From NCBI GenBank assembly GCA_004294095.1, contig RDZR01000038.1, positions 1 through 53,835 of the forward strand: a DNA stretch of 53,835 nt. The letters are read 5' to 3'. The position numbers and the translations under genes are program-made. Within the stretch, counting starts at the first letter, position 1, and each line of letters begins with the position of its first letter. The stretch is from Verrucomicrobiota bacterium (GTDB taxonomy: Bacteria > Verrucomicrobiota > Verrucomicrobiia > Verrucomicrobiales > Akkermansiaceae). Under the pieces are notes generated by a model. It made no database searches and was not told the DNA's origin. It saw only the letters and a list, made by a program, of their open reading frames with translations. Positions 44,983 through 53,175 of the stretch are shown here, in pieces.

Positions 44983-45975
44983 ATGAACACGCATGACACC
45001 AATACGGGCGATGATTCTGAGCAGGCCCCAAACCAAATACGCCAAACCATCCAGTTACTGCGAAGGCGGATCGAATCGGTCATTCTCGGGCAGCCAAAAG
45101 CAATCGAGCAAGTTCTAGCCGCATTACTTGCAGGAGGGCATGTTTTGTTAGAGGGCAAGCCGGGCCTTGGTAAAACGCATCTCGCAAACACTCTGGCGCG
45201 TTGCATCGGTGGCAACTCTGCTAGAATCCAGTTCACTCCGGATTTGATGCCATCGGACGTCACGGGATTCCGCCTTTTTGATATGAAAAGCCAGACGTTT
45301 CAAATGCGCTTGGGGCCGATCTTTACGCACATTTTACTCGCCGATGAAATTAACCGTGCTCCTGCCAAAACTCAGGCGGCTCTGTTAGAAGTGATGCAAG
45401 AGCAACAAGTGACCATCGATGGCGAAACCATTCGGTTAGAGGCACCATTTTTAACGTTGGCGACGCAGAACCCAGTCGAGCACGAAGGCACCTATCCCCT
45501 GCCTGAAGCTCAGTTAGATCGCTTTGCACTCAAAGTGCTGATTGATTACCCGGAGCACACTGCCGAGTGTGAAATTATCCGCCGCGCATCTGCGGCACCC
45601 AATGTCTCAGTGACTCGGAATATTCAACCAGTCTGCCAACCCGCAGACATCATCATCGCGCAGCAAGCCACCGCGGCATTGCATGTGGCTCCCGAGGTGA
45701 TCGAATACGCACTTGCCATCGCGGTGGCGACGCGCCGGTCTCGATCCGTATCGCTCGGCGCTGGAACTCGCGGTGCTATTAGCCTAGTGCGCATCGCCAA
45801 AGGATTTGCTTTTCTAGCAGATAGAAATTTCGTGATGCCAGACGATGTTAAAAAAGCGGCACTTCCGGTGCTGCGGCATCGGGTGCAGTTGACGCCAGAA
45901 ATAGCAATTCGCGGGACTGAAGTGGATGAGGTGCTTCAATCCATCATCGATGAAGTCCCAGCTCCTCGCCAATAG
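44983..45975 (+). CDS. MoxR-family AAA+ ATPase
   Basis: 330 residues. AAA_3 ATPase: Walker A in EGKPGLGKTHLAN, Walker B in LLADEINRAPAKTQ, sensor region with LATQNPVEHEGTYPLPEAQLDRF, and the C-terminal lid (GAISLVRIAKGFAFL). MoxR ATPases act as chaperone-like activators of VWA- or DUF58-domain partners; the partner here is encoded 18 bases downstream. It is the fifth gene of the RDD-SpoIIM-DUF4129-DUF4350-MoxR-DUF58 operon, and all parts look intact. Confidence 0.93.
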   Translation: MNTHDTNTGDDSEQAPNQIRQTIQLLRRRIESVILGQPKAIEQVLAALLAGGHVLLEGKPGLGKTHLANTLARCIGGNSARIQFTPDLMPSDVTGFRLFDMKSQTFQMRLGPIFTHILLADEINRAPAKTQAALLEVMQEQQVTIDGETIRLEAPFLTLATQNPVEHEGTYPLPEAQLDRFALKVLIDYPEHTAECEIIRRASAAPNVSVTRNIQPVCQPADIIIAQQATAALHVAPEVIEYALAIAVATRRSRSVSLGAGTRGAISLVRIAKGFAFLADRNFVMPDDVKKAALPVLRHRVQLTPEIAIRGTEVDEVLQSIIDEVPAPRQ

Positions 45976-45993
45976 GCCTAAGAGGCAAATCCG

Positions 45994-47298
45994 ATGAGCC
46001 CGACATCACGATTTCTCACCTGTGCCATGATTTGGCTGCTCATGTCCGTCTTGAGCGTGCCATTTCCTGACAGCACACAGTGGATCATCGTCATCGCATG
46101 CGTTGCTCTCGTCATCATTGTCTTGGATGGGATATTCGTTTTTCTAACAAAAAAACCTAAGATCGAACGCCAGTTACCCACCCGTTTTGCTGTAGGATCT
46201 GAGGATTTGGTGCGCATCACCATTTGGAATCCGTTAGAAAAACAACTGGTGTTAGGGTTCTTTGATGGGATTCCCAATCATGCGCAGGCCAAGACGCTAC
46301 CATGGTCGGGCAAAATTGCTGCCAAATCGATCGCTAAAATCGCTTACCCCATCACTCTGCAAAAACGTGGTGAAGTCGAGTTCACTCAACTGCACATTCG
46401 CATGCTCTCCCCGCTTGGCTTTTGGTGGCGTTTTTACCGCGATCTCAAATGCGAGACTGTGAAAGTGTATCCCAATTATGAGCCAGTCATTCGTTGCTCG
46501 TTACTGGCGATGCAGCATCGTGAAAATGCGATCGGCCTGGTGCACCGTGCGCGGCATGGCAACAGCCAAGAATTCCATCAATTACGCGACTATCAAGAGG
46601 GCGATCCGCTCACTCGCATCGATTGGAAATCGACGGCTCGGCGGCAGGTGCTGATCAGCCGCGACTTTCAAGAACAACGCAATCAGACGCTCGTTTTTCT
46701 GTTAGATACAGGCCGCCGCATGCGGGTGATCGATGGTGATTTACCTCAATTCGATCATGTGCTGAATGCGATTCTGTTAGTCGCACATGTGGCATTGAGT
46801 CAGGGGGACCAAGTCGCGATTCAATCATTTGGCGGCACAAATCGATGGCTGCCACCGCTCAAAGGAAAATTTGCCATGCCGCAACTTCTGAACCATTTAT
46901 ACGACTACCAAACGCAGCCATCGCCGAGTGATTTCACCCAAGCGGTGGAGAGTGTCATGGCGCGACAACGGCGGCGGGCGATGGTTTTGCTAATCACCAA
47001 TTTACGGAGTGAAGACGGCCACCAATTAGTGCCAGCCTTGCAAGTTCTATCCAGCAAGCATCTCGTCATGTTGGCCAGCTTGCGCGAGCAAGTGTTAGAA
47101 GATCATCTCAAGCAGTCCATCGATTCATCTTCCAAAGCACTCAGCTATTTAGCCGCCGTGCGCTCCCATCAAGAGCGCGGGGAAATTCTCTCAGTGCTCA
47201 AGGCCCATGGCGTGCTCACGCTCGATACCACTTCGAGCCAATTTGCCATCAGCCTTGCCAATCAATACAAGCAAATCAAAGCCGCAGGAAAAATCTAA
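45994..47298 (+). CDS. DUF58 (VWA-like) protein, MoxR partner
   Basis: 434 residues. Two membrane helices at the N-terminus (FLTCAMIWLLMSVLSVPF; WIIVIACVALVIIVLDGIFVF) are followed by the DUF58 signature REF/HQLRDYQEGDPLTRIDWKSTAR. A von Willebrand A-like domain follows (TLVFLLDTGRRMRV, with a partial MIDAS). It is the last gene of the MoxR operon. In other bacteria such MoxR-DUF58 pairs have roles in envelope stress or metalloenzyme maturation, so a membrane-anchored quality-control role is plausible but unproven. The TGTTAGA heptamer is frequent here. Confidence 0.9.
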   Translation: MSPTSRFLTCAMIWLLMSVLSVPFPDSTQWIIVIACVALVIIVLDGIFVFLTKKPKIERQLPTRFAVGSEDLVRITIWNPLEKQLVLGFFDGIPNHAQAKTLPWSGKIAAKSIAKIAYPITLQKRGEVEFTQLHIRMLSPLGFWWRFYRDLKCETVKVYPNYEPVIRCSLLAMQHRENAIGLVHRARHGNSQEFHQLRDYQEGDPLTRIDWKSTARRQVLISRDFQEQRNQTLVFLLDTGRRMRVIDGDLPQFDHVLNAILLVAHVALSQGDQVAIQSFGGTNRWLPPLKGKFAMPQLLNHLYDYQTQPSPSDFTQAVESVMARQRRRAMVLLITNLRSEDGHQLVPALQVLSSKHLVMLASLREQVLEDHLKQSIDSSSKALSYLAAVRSHQERGEILSVLKAHGVLTLDTTSSQFAISLANQYKQIKAAGKI

Positions 47299-47357
47299 CA
47301 GTTAATTATTAGGAATGAATAGTCACGGCCATTTTGTATGCTTTGTGGATTGGAATT

Positions 47358-47990
47358 TCAAGAATCATCTGCCGCAGCCGCGCTAGCCTTGCGCAGGTAT
47401 TCACAAATTACCGGAATTCTTTCACCGACCCATTCCATTTCTAACAATTTTTGGCGCAAATCCGCCTCGTGGATAAATTGTTGGCAGATGATGTCTGTCA
47501 TCAATGCAGGTTCGTGGGCGCGATCTAACAAAGAAAAAACTCCTTGTTGAACCTCATCGGGAAATGGACGGATCGCATCTTCCACGGCACCGCGTAGAGT
47601 TTTCATCGCGGCCGTGGATTGCGACTCGGTTCGGAATACGGAAATGACTGGCTCAATTGCTGCGTAAGGATATGGCTTTTCATTCAACCATTCGAGAAAG
47701 CGCACACGCATCACGCCATGGAGCAATAGTCTGGACGTGCCATCTTGCAATTGACGGGAAGCACGCACGAGGCCAATCGTGCCAATGGGTGCAACGCTAA
47801 CTGTTAGATCCGAATCCTCATCTCCTAACAATCTAGCAACTGCGAAAAAACAATCACCATGAAGAGCATCCTCAAGCATTTGGCGGTAGCGGGGTTCAAA
47901 AATAGTGAGCGGAAATCCGCCGTGAGGGAAGAGTGTGCAATCCGGCAATAACATGACTCCACAACGCTTTGGAATGTCTATTTGCACCAT
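47358..47990 (-). CDS. Lon N-terminal (substrate-binding) domain protein
   Basis: 210 residues consisting only of the LON substrate-binding (PUA-like) domain and its helical tail: VMLLPDCTLFPHGGFPLTIFEPRYRQML, GTIGLVRASRQLQDGTSRLLLHGVMRVRF, and the helical EVQQGVFSLLDRA. It lacks the AAA and protease domains of full Lon, as is common in stand-alone family members. It is convergent with the MoxR operon (59 bases) and divergent from the Gld-like operon. Its target is unknown. Confidence 0.88.
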   Translation of the reverse strand: MVQIDIPKRCGVMLLPDCTLFPHGGFPLTIFEPRYRQMLEDALHGDCFFAVARLLGDEDSDLTVSVAPIGTIGLVRASRQLQDGTSRLLLHGVMRVRFLEWLNEKPYPYAAIEPVISVFRTESQSTAAMKTLRGAVEDAIRPFPDEVQQGVFSLLDRAHEPALMTDIICQQFIHEADLRQKLLEMEWVGERIPVICEYLRKASAAAADDS

Positions 47991-48101
47991 AACAACGGGA
48001 AAATAATCTATCCCCAGTTAGACGCAAGCGGCGTTTGAAAAATGATTTTCGCCGATTGACGCGTAGATCAAAACAAGTCCAACATTTTCAAACAAACAGC
48101 A

Positions 48102-48146
48102 TCTGCGGAAACGCTATCCGCGCAAAGCGTATTCGCGAAAACACCA
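48102..48146 (+). repeat. Three imperfect 15-bp tandem repeats in the leader of the Gld-like operon
   Basis: 48102-48116, 48117-48131 and 48132-48146 line up as TCTGCGGAAACGCTA, TCCGCGCAAAGCGTA, TTCGCGAAAACACCA. Adjacent copies agree at 9-10 of 15 positions and share a TxxGCGxAAA core. They end 6 bases before the ATG at 48153, so they lie in the leader and cover the ribosome-binding region. A regulatory or RNA-structural role is possible; the similarity could also be chance in a GC/A-rich leader. Confidence 0.4.
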
Positions 48147-48152
48147 AAATCC

Positions 48153-48884
48153 ATGATCCAAGTCGATAACCTCAGCAAACATTTCGGCACAAAAGTCGCC
48201 GTTGATCACATTTCACTCACGGTGAATAAAGGCGAAGTCCTCGGATTTCTCGGCCCCAACGGAGCGGGTAAATCTACAACGATGCGCATGATCGCCGGCT
48301 TTATTCCGCCAACCTCTGGCGATGCCAAAGTCTGTGGCCATTCGATCACTGACGAGCCTGCTCTAGCAAAAATGAAAATCGGCTACTTGCCTGAGTCTGC
48401 CCCACTTTATCAAGACATGACCGTGATCGGGTTCCTCAAATTTTGCGCCAGCATTCGAGGTCTCAGCGGCAGCGACCGCAAGGCTGCCGTGGATCGCGCG
48501 ATCGAGACGTGCTTTCTCAACAACGTCGCCGAGCAATCGATCGACACTCTATCCAAAGGCTATCGCCACCGCACATGTCTAGCCCAAGCGCTGCTCCACG
48601 ATCCTGAAGTGCTGATCTTGGACGAGCCGACCGATGGCCTCGATCCTAACCAAAAATATGAAGTCCGCGAGTTGATTAAGCGCCTCGGGGAAACCAAAGC
48701 GATTTTGTTTTCAACGCACATTCTGGAAGAGGTGGAAGCCGCGTGCACCAGAGCGGTCATTGTCGATCGCGGACGCATCGTCATCGATGGCACTCCTGAA
48801 GAACTTTTGAAAAAATCCAAAACTGGCTCGCTCACGGATTTATTCCGCGAAGTGACTTCTAACGATACGGATGCCGCTGCCTAA
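48153..48884 (+). CDS. ABC exporter ATPase, GldA-like
   Basis: 243 residues. Walker A is GPNGAGKST, Walker B is LILDEPTDGLDP, and the H-loop is STHILEEVEAA. The signature is LSKGYRHR rather than LSGGQ, a change typical of GldA-type ATPases in Bacteroidetes and of related exporters. The downstream genes (ABC-2 permease, GldG-like, DUF4340) complete the GldAFG-type set. In Flavobacterium these genes are needed for gliding; outside that group the substrate is unknown. The operon leader has tandem repeats. Confidence 0.9.
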   Translation: MIQVDNLSKHFGTKVAVDHISLTVNKGEVLGFLGPNGAGKSTTMRMIAGFIPPTSGDAKVCGHSITDEPALAKMKIGYLPESAPLYQDMTVIGFLKFCASIRGLSGSDRKAAVDRAIETCFLNNVAEQSIDTLSKGYRHRTCLAQALLHDPEVLILDEPTDGLDPNQKYEVRELIKRLGETKAILFSTHILEEVEAACTRAVIVDRGRIVIDGTPEELLKKSKTGSLTDLFREVTSNDTDAAA

Positions 48885-48930
48885 GGCGCGGATTTCCTGC
48901 ATATTTTTTAACCCATTATCGCCACCGATT

Positions 48931-49662
48931 ATGCCCACCCTTACGATTTATAAACGCGAACTTAGCAGCTACTTTTCACAGCCTACCGCCTACGCCATCA
49001 TCGTCATTTTCTTATTTTTGGCAACCGGCTTGTCCTTCAGCTTCGGCAAATTCATGACCATCGGCGATGCCTCGCTGGAGTGGTCATTTTTCTTTTGGCA
49101 CCCGTGGATTTACATGCTGCTCGCACCGGCAGTGGGCATGAAATTGTGGGCCGATGAGCACCGCACCGGAACGATCGAGCTGTTAGGAACATTTCCGATC
49201 TCCACTTGGAGCGCTATTTTAGGGAAATACCTTGCTGCGGCTACGGTCTGGCTGGTGGCTCTATTGATGACTTTCCCAATCTGGATCACCGTCAATTACT
49301 TGGGCGATCCCGACAATGGTGCCTTAATTTCCGGCTACATCGCAAGCTTTCTCGTTTGCTGCACCTTCCTCGCCATCACTCTGTTAGTTTCCGCGTGCAC
49401 GCGTGATCAAGTCGTTTGCTTGATCGTCTCCGTGGCGATCTGCGTGCTGATGGTGCTCTGTGGCTACGATGATTTCACCCGAGAATTGAGCAAAGCGGTC
49501 TCTCCCGGAGTTGTTCAAGCGATTGTAACGATCGGCGTATGGGATCATTTCAGCTCTCTGAATCGCGGATTGATGAGGCTGCAAGACATCATCTGGTTCT
49601 CATCGATCATTCTGGTCTGCTTGTTAGGAACAAGCGCCATCCTTTCCGCAAAACGCGCCTAA
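48931..49662 (+). CDS. ABC-2 type permease, GldF-like
   Basis: 243 residues from the ATG at 48931 (MPTLTIYKRELSSYFSQPTAYAI), the standard beginning of GldF-like permeases; the frame is open a further 20 codons upstream without signal or family sequence. There are about six membrane helices (IIVIFLFLATGLSF; WIYMLLAPAVGMKLWADEHRTGTIELL; ILGKYLAAATVWLVALLMTF; FLVCCTFLAITLLVSAC). The EHRTGTIELL motif is characteristic. It starts 46 bases after the ATPase gene. It would form the transmembrane part of the exporter. Confidence 0.9.
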   Translation: MPTLTIYKRELSSYFSQPTAYAIIVIFLFLATGLSFSFGKFMTIGDASLEWSFFFWHPWIYMLLAPAVGMKLWADEHRTGTIELLGTFPISTWSAILGKYLAAATVWLVALLMTFPIWITVNYLGDPDNGALISGYIASFLVCCTFLAITLLVSACTRDQVVCLIVSVAICVLMVLCGYDDFTRELSKAVSPGVVQAIVTIGVWDHFSSLNRGLMRLQDIIWFSSIILVCLLGTSAILSAKRA

Positions 49663-49704
49663 CCTAAGCTGTTAGAAAAATTTTTATCCCATTTTTTGAT
49701 CTTC

Positions 49705-51606
49705 ATGAAGACCAACCATCCTGTTACCCGCGCCGGCCTTGGAATTGCCGCACTCGCCTTGATTGCCATTTTAGTCAATTGGCTGATTTCGCTCACGCCA
49801 CTTGGCAATCGCGGCATCGATTTCACGGAAAATAAAACGCACACGCTTTCCGATGGGACTCGCTCCATTCTCAAAGAGTTGGATACTCCGGTGACGCTTC
49901 GCTACTATGCCTCTCGTAATACAGATTTCATGCCTGAGGAGCTCAAGCTGCACATGCGCCGCGTGGATGACTTGCTCAAAGAATATAGCAATTTATCCAA
50001 AGGCAAAATACGCGTCGAAAATCTCGACCCAGAGCCAGATACGGATGCGGAAGACTCTGCAAATCTCGACGGCATCAGCGGCCAACGCATGGATGATCAA
50101 AATTTGTATTTCGGCATCGCCATTTCCTGCTTGGACCGCACCAGTGTGATTCCATTTCTCAATCCGCAGGAAGAAACGATGTTGGAATATCGATTGTCCA
50201 AGGCCATTGCAGAAGTGACCGCGACGTCCAAGCCGAAAGTCGGCCTCATGACGGCTTTGGACATGAAAGGTGGCCCAGCGATGATGCCCGGGCAGCCGAA
50301 AAATCAAGGCTGGATGCTCTACACCCAACTCAAGCAATCTTATGATGTCGTTGATCTGCCGATGGATGGCAGCCCGATAGACCCCAAGCAAATCAAGGTT
50401 CTGCTGTTATTTCACCCAGCGAATATCACCCCTCTAGCAGAATTTGCAGTGGATCAATACCTGCTTGCCGGTGGCACGGTGATTGCCTGCTTGGATGCGT
50501 ATTCCGTCGCCGCTCAAATGACGAATCCGCAAAGCAACATGATGATGGGCGGTGGAAATCAAAATCCAGTTTCATCCACATTGCCAACTTTGCTTTCCTC
50601 ATGGGGCCTCAATTTTGATTCGACGCAAGTGCTCGCAGATTCATCTCTGGCCACCAAATTTGGCGATCGCCTTGGGTTGTCTGTTCTAACCACCACTGAT
50701 AAATCCTTACCTCAGAAAGATAACGTGATTACCAAAGGCGTGGGCTCTTTGACTTTCTTACTGCCGGGCGTGCTAACCAGCAGTGGCGGAGCGGGTGTCT
50801 CGGTGAATTCATTGGTCCGTTCCAGCGATTTGGCTGGCCCAGTCGATGCGGAAAAAGCCTCTCAGTTAGATCCTTCCTTGACCATGAGCTTTCGCCCAAC
50901 CGGAAAAACATATGATCTAGTGACGCATCTATCAGGAAAATTCAAAACTGCCTTCCCTAACGGAAAACCTAACAGCGAGGCAGCCAAGCCCGATGCCGCT
51001 GGCGAAACGAAAGAAGCCAAAGACACCAAAGACGACTCACTCAAAGAAGGAAGCGCAGCGGGAAATGTTTTTGTCATCAGCGATATCGATGCCTTTTACG
51101 ATCGCTTTGCTTTCAACCCGCAATTGTTGCAAATGGGGATGGCATCGCCGATCAATGGCAATTTTTCCTTATTGCTCAACATCCTGGATCAAGCGGTTGG
51201 CTCGAAGTATCTGATCGGTTCTCGTTCGCGCGCCGCGATTCGCCGCCCATTCACGGTGGTGCAGGAAATGGAAGCGAAGTTCAATCAAACCGTCGGCTCA
51301 AAAATCGAAGAGTTTGAAAAAAAGCAAACCGCAGCCCAAGAAAAGCTCCAAGAACTGCAATCGCAGAAATCTAACAGCAACGATCTCTATCTCTCACCCG
51401 CCCAAGAAGAAGAAATTAAAAACCTGCGCAAGGAGCAGGTGGAATACTCAAAACTCATCCGCGAACAACAAAAAGATCTACGCCGCCAGAAAGATAAACT
51501 CGCAGGAAACATCACGCTTCTCAACGTGTTCTTCATGCCTGCGCTGATCATCCTTCTCGGCTTAGGCTTGTTATTCAAACGCCGCACGGCGACACGCGCC
51601 CGCTAA
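49705..51606 (+). CDS. GldG-like ABC-type uncharacterised transport system protein
   Basis: 633 residues from the ATG at 49705. One N-terminal membrane helix (LGIAALALIAILVNWLISL) is followed by the GldG/ABC_transp_aux domain (FTENKTHTLSDGTRSILKELDTPVTLRYYAS, LKVLLLFHPANITPLAEFAVDQYLLAGGTVIACLDAY). A low-complexity Lys/Glu/Asp/Ala stretch lies near 430-460. The C-terminal part is a coiled coil (FEKKQTAAQEKLQELQ) ending in a membrane helix (TLLNVFFMPALIILLGLGLLF) and a basic tail. GldG is the large periplasmic partner of GldF. A TGTTAGA copy lies in the gap before it. Confidence 0.88.
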   Translation: MKTNHPVTRAGLGIAALALIAILVNWLISLTPLGNRGIDFTENKTHTLSDGTRSILKELDTPVTLRYYASRNTDFMPEELKLHMRRVDDLLKEYSNLSKGKIRVENLDPEPDTDAEDSANLDGISGQRMDDQNLYFGIAISCLDRTSVIPFLNPQEETMLEYRLSKAIAEVTATSKPKVGLMTALDMKGGPAMMPGQPKNQGWMLYTQLKQSYDVVDLPMDGSPIDPKQIKVLLLFHPANITPLAEFAVDQYLLAGGTVIACLDAYSVAAQMTNPQSNMMMGGGNQNPVSSTLPTLLSSWGLNFDSTQVLADSSLATKFGDRLGLSVLTTTDKSLPQKDNVITKGVGSLTFLLPGVLTSSGGAGVSVNSLVRSSDLAGPVDAEKASQLDPSLTMSFRPTGKTYDLVTHLSGKFKTAFPNGKPNSEAAKPDAAGETKEAKDTKDDSLKEGSAAGNVFVISDIDAFYDRFAFNPQLLQMGMASPINGNFSLLLNILDQAVGSKYLIGSRSRAAIRRPFTVVQEMEAKFNQTVGSKIEEFEKKQTAAQEKLQELQSQKSNSNDLYLSPAQEEEIKNLRKEQVEYSKLIREQQKDLRRQKDKLAGNITLLNVFFMPALIILLGLGLLFKRRTATRAR

Positions 51607-51658
51607 TTGCCGCTGCCCGACTTTTTTTCTAACCCATCACGACTCTATTCCACTCATC

Positions 51659-52972
51659 ATGAAATCACGTCATGTCACACTCTTTTGGATTCTCGCACTG
51701 GTTCTTGCTGCGATCATAGCCATCATCAAATTCAAGCAAAAACCGAGCGAGGAAAAAGCGAGCACGCGCTCACCCGGCCAAACGCTACTCGATTCATTCA
51801 AAGCAGCCGATGTCCAAAAGCTGTCCATTCAAGGAGCAGACGCAACGGTGAATTTAAGCGTGAAGGACAAGCAATGGATCGTGGAAGAGCGTGAAAATTA
51901 TCCCGCCAATACCCGCTCGATCAACGAGTTCTTGCGCACCGTGGGTGAATTAAAAATCACCCAAGCACAAGCAGCCGGGCCGAGCTTTGCGCCGCGCTTT
52001 GGGATGGATGAGGCATCTTCCGTGGCCGCAGATCGTGGCATCAAAGTCATCTTCAAAGACTCCGCCGGCAAAGATCTAACCACCATTTCGTTAGGGAAAA
52101 GTATTTCAAGCGGCAGTCAAAATGACATGATGTCTGGCGGCGGATTTGTCGGCCGTTACGTCCGCAATCATGCTGATGAAAGTGCGTTTTACGCGACGGA
52201 GGAAACATTCCCAAGCATCGAAAGCAGCCCGAAATCTTGGCTGGATGATGCATTTATCGCTCCAGAAAAAATCAAATCCATCCGCGTGACCGAGCCGGAT
52301 GCTGAGACGATTGCCTGGGAAGTCACCCGCGAGGCGGAAGAGGCGGAGTTCAAACTTGTGGGCGCCACACCCGATGAAAATTTGGATGCTGCCGCTTCGG
52401 AGCCTTTCAAATCATTGCTCTCTTATGCCAAATTCGACGATGTTCTATCAGCTCAAGCAGCCAAGGAACGCACCGAAGAAAAAGGCAAGCGCGTCGCCAC
52501 CATCGTGACCTTCGATGGCTTTACCTACACGGTGACGATCACGCCAATGAAGGCACAAACCGAGCCGCCCGCCGCGCTTGCCACCCCGAGCGATCCACAA
52601 ACTGAGGCAAAGGTCATTCTCACCATCGATGTCAAGGCCGAGCTCGCAAAAGAAAGAACCAAAGCTGCTGATGAAAAGCCGGAAGATGCCAAGAGCAAAG
52701 ACGAAGCATTTGCCGCCCGCCTCAAAGAACTCTCCGAAAAACTTGCGAAAGAAGCCAAAGTCCACGGCTGGAATTATGAAATTTCAAAATCCGTCGTCGA
52801 ATCACTACTTAAAGACCGCGCCAGCCTCATAGCCAAGCCGACCGCCGAGGGTGCCGATCCCAACGCAGGCGGTGTGCAAAATTTCCCCGGAGGCATGATC
52901 GCCCCAGCTCAAAGAGGTGCGCCGATTGAAGCAGTGACGCCGCCGATTTCCGTCCCTGCCGCGACGGAATAG
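51659..52972 (+). CDS. DUF4340 protein of the Gld-like operon
   Basis: 437 residues. An N-terminal membrane helix (FWILALVLAAIIAIIKF) is followed by DUF4340 repeats: VQKLSIQGADATVNLSVKDKQWIVEE, INEFLRTVGELKITQ and the second half with FKSLLSYAKFDDVLS. The C-terminal ~100 residues are Ala/Lys/Glu-rich and then Pro-rich. DUF4340 proteins regularly sit downstream of GldF/GldG genes in Bacteroidetes, Verrucomicrobiota and Proteobacteria, presumably as a periplasmic partner of the exporter. It is the last gene of the operon; the next gene is convergent. Confidence 0.88.
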   Translation: MKSRHVTLFWILALVLAAIIAIIKFKQKPSEEKASTRSPGQTLLDSFKAADVQKLSIQGADATVNLSVKDKQWIVEERENYPANTRSINEFLRTVGELKITQAQAAGPSFAPRFGMDEASSVAADRGIKVIFKDSAGKDLTTISLGKSISSGSQNDMMSGGGFVGRYVRNHADESAFYATEETFPSIESSPKSWLDDAFIAPEKIKSIRVTEPDAETIAWEVTREAEEAEFKLVGATPDENLDAAASEPFKSLLSYAKFDDVLSAQAAKERTEEKGKRVATIVTFDGFTYTVTITPMKAQTEPPAALATPSDPQTEAKVILTIDVKAELAKERTKAADEKPEDAKSKDEAFAARLKELSEKLAKEAKVHGWNYEISKSVVESLLKDRASLIAKPTAEGADPNAGGVQNFPGGMIAPAQRGAPIEAVTPPISVPAATE

Positions 52973-52982
52973 GCACTTGGGT

Positions 52983-53009
52983 TGCTGGTTTTTTGAAAAG
53001 AGACCAGCA
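52983..53009. terminator. Weak hairpin between convergent genes
   Basis: TGCTGGT at 52983-52989 pairs with ACCAGCA at 53003-53009 around a 13-base loop. It lies 10 bases after the DUF4340 stop and also downstream of the convergent membrane-protein gene. There is no T-run beyond the stem on either strand, so it may only partly terminate. Low confidence. Confidence 0.3.
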
Positions 53010-53175
53010 TCAAGTTCAGCAATCAGGCGAAGACTTTCAAAGTCATCCATACCCAGTTTCCCTCCTTTTTTTGCAATTCGTGATAATCGTGCTCGAGGAA
53101 TCCAATAGTCCAGAATCAGCAACATGTCCGTCGTAGTCCCGCTGCTGCGGGGCGAAGTCGGATCCCCAGCTTCGA

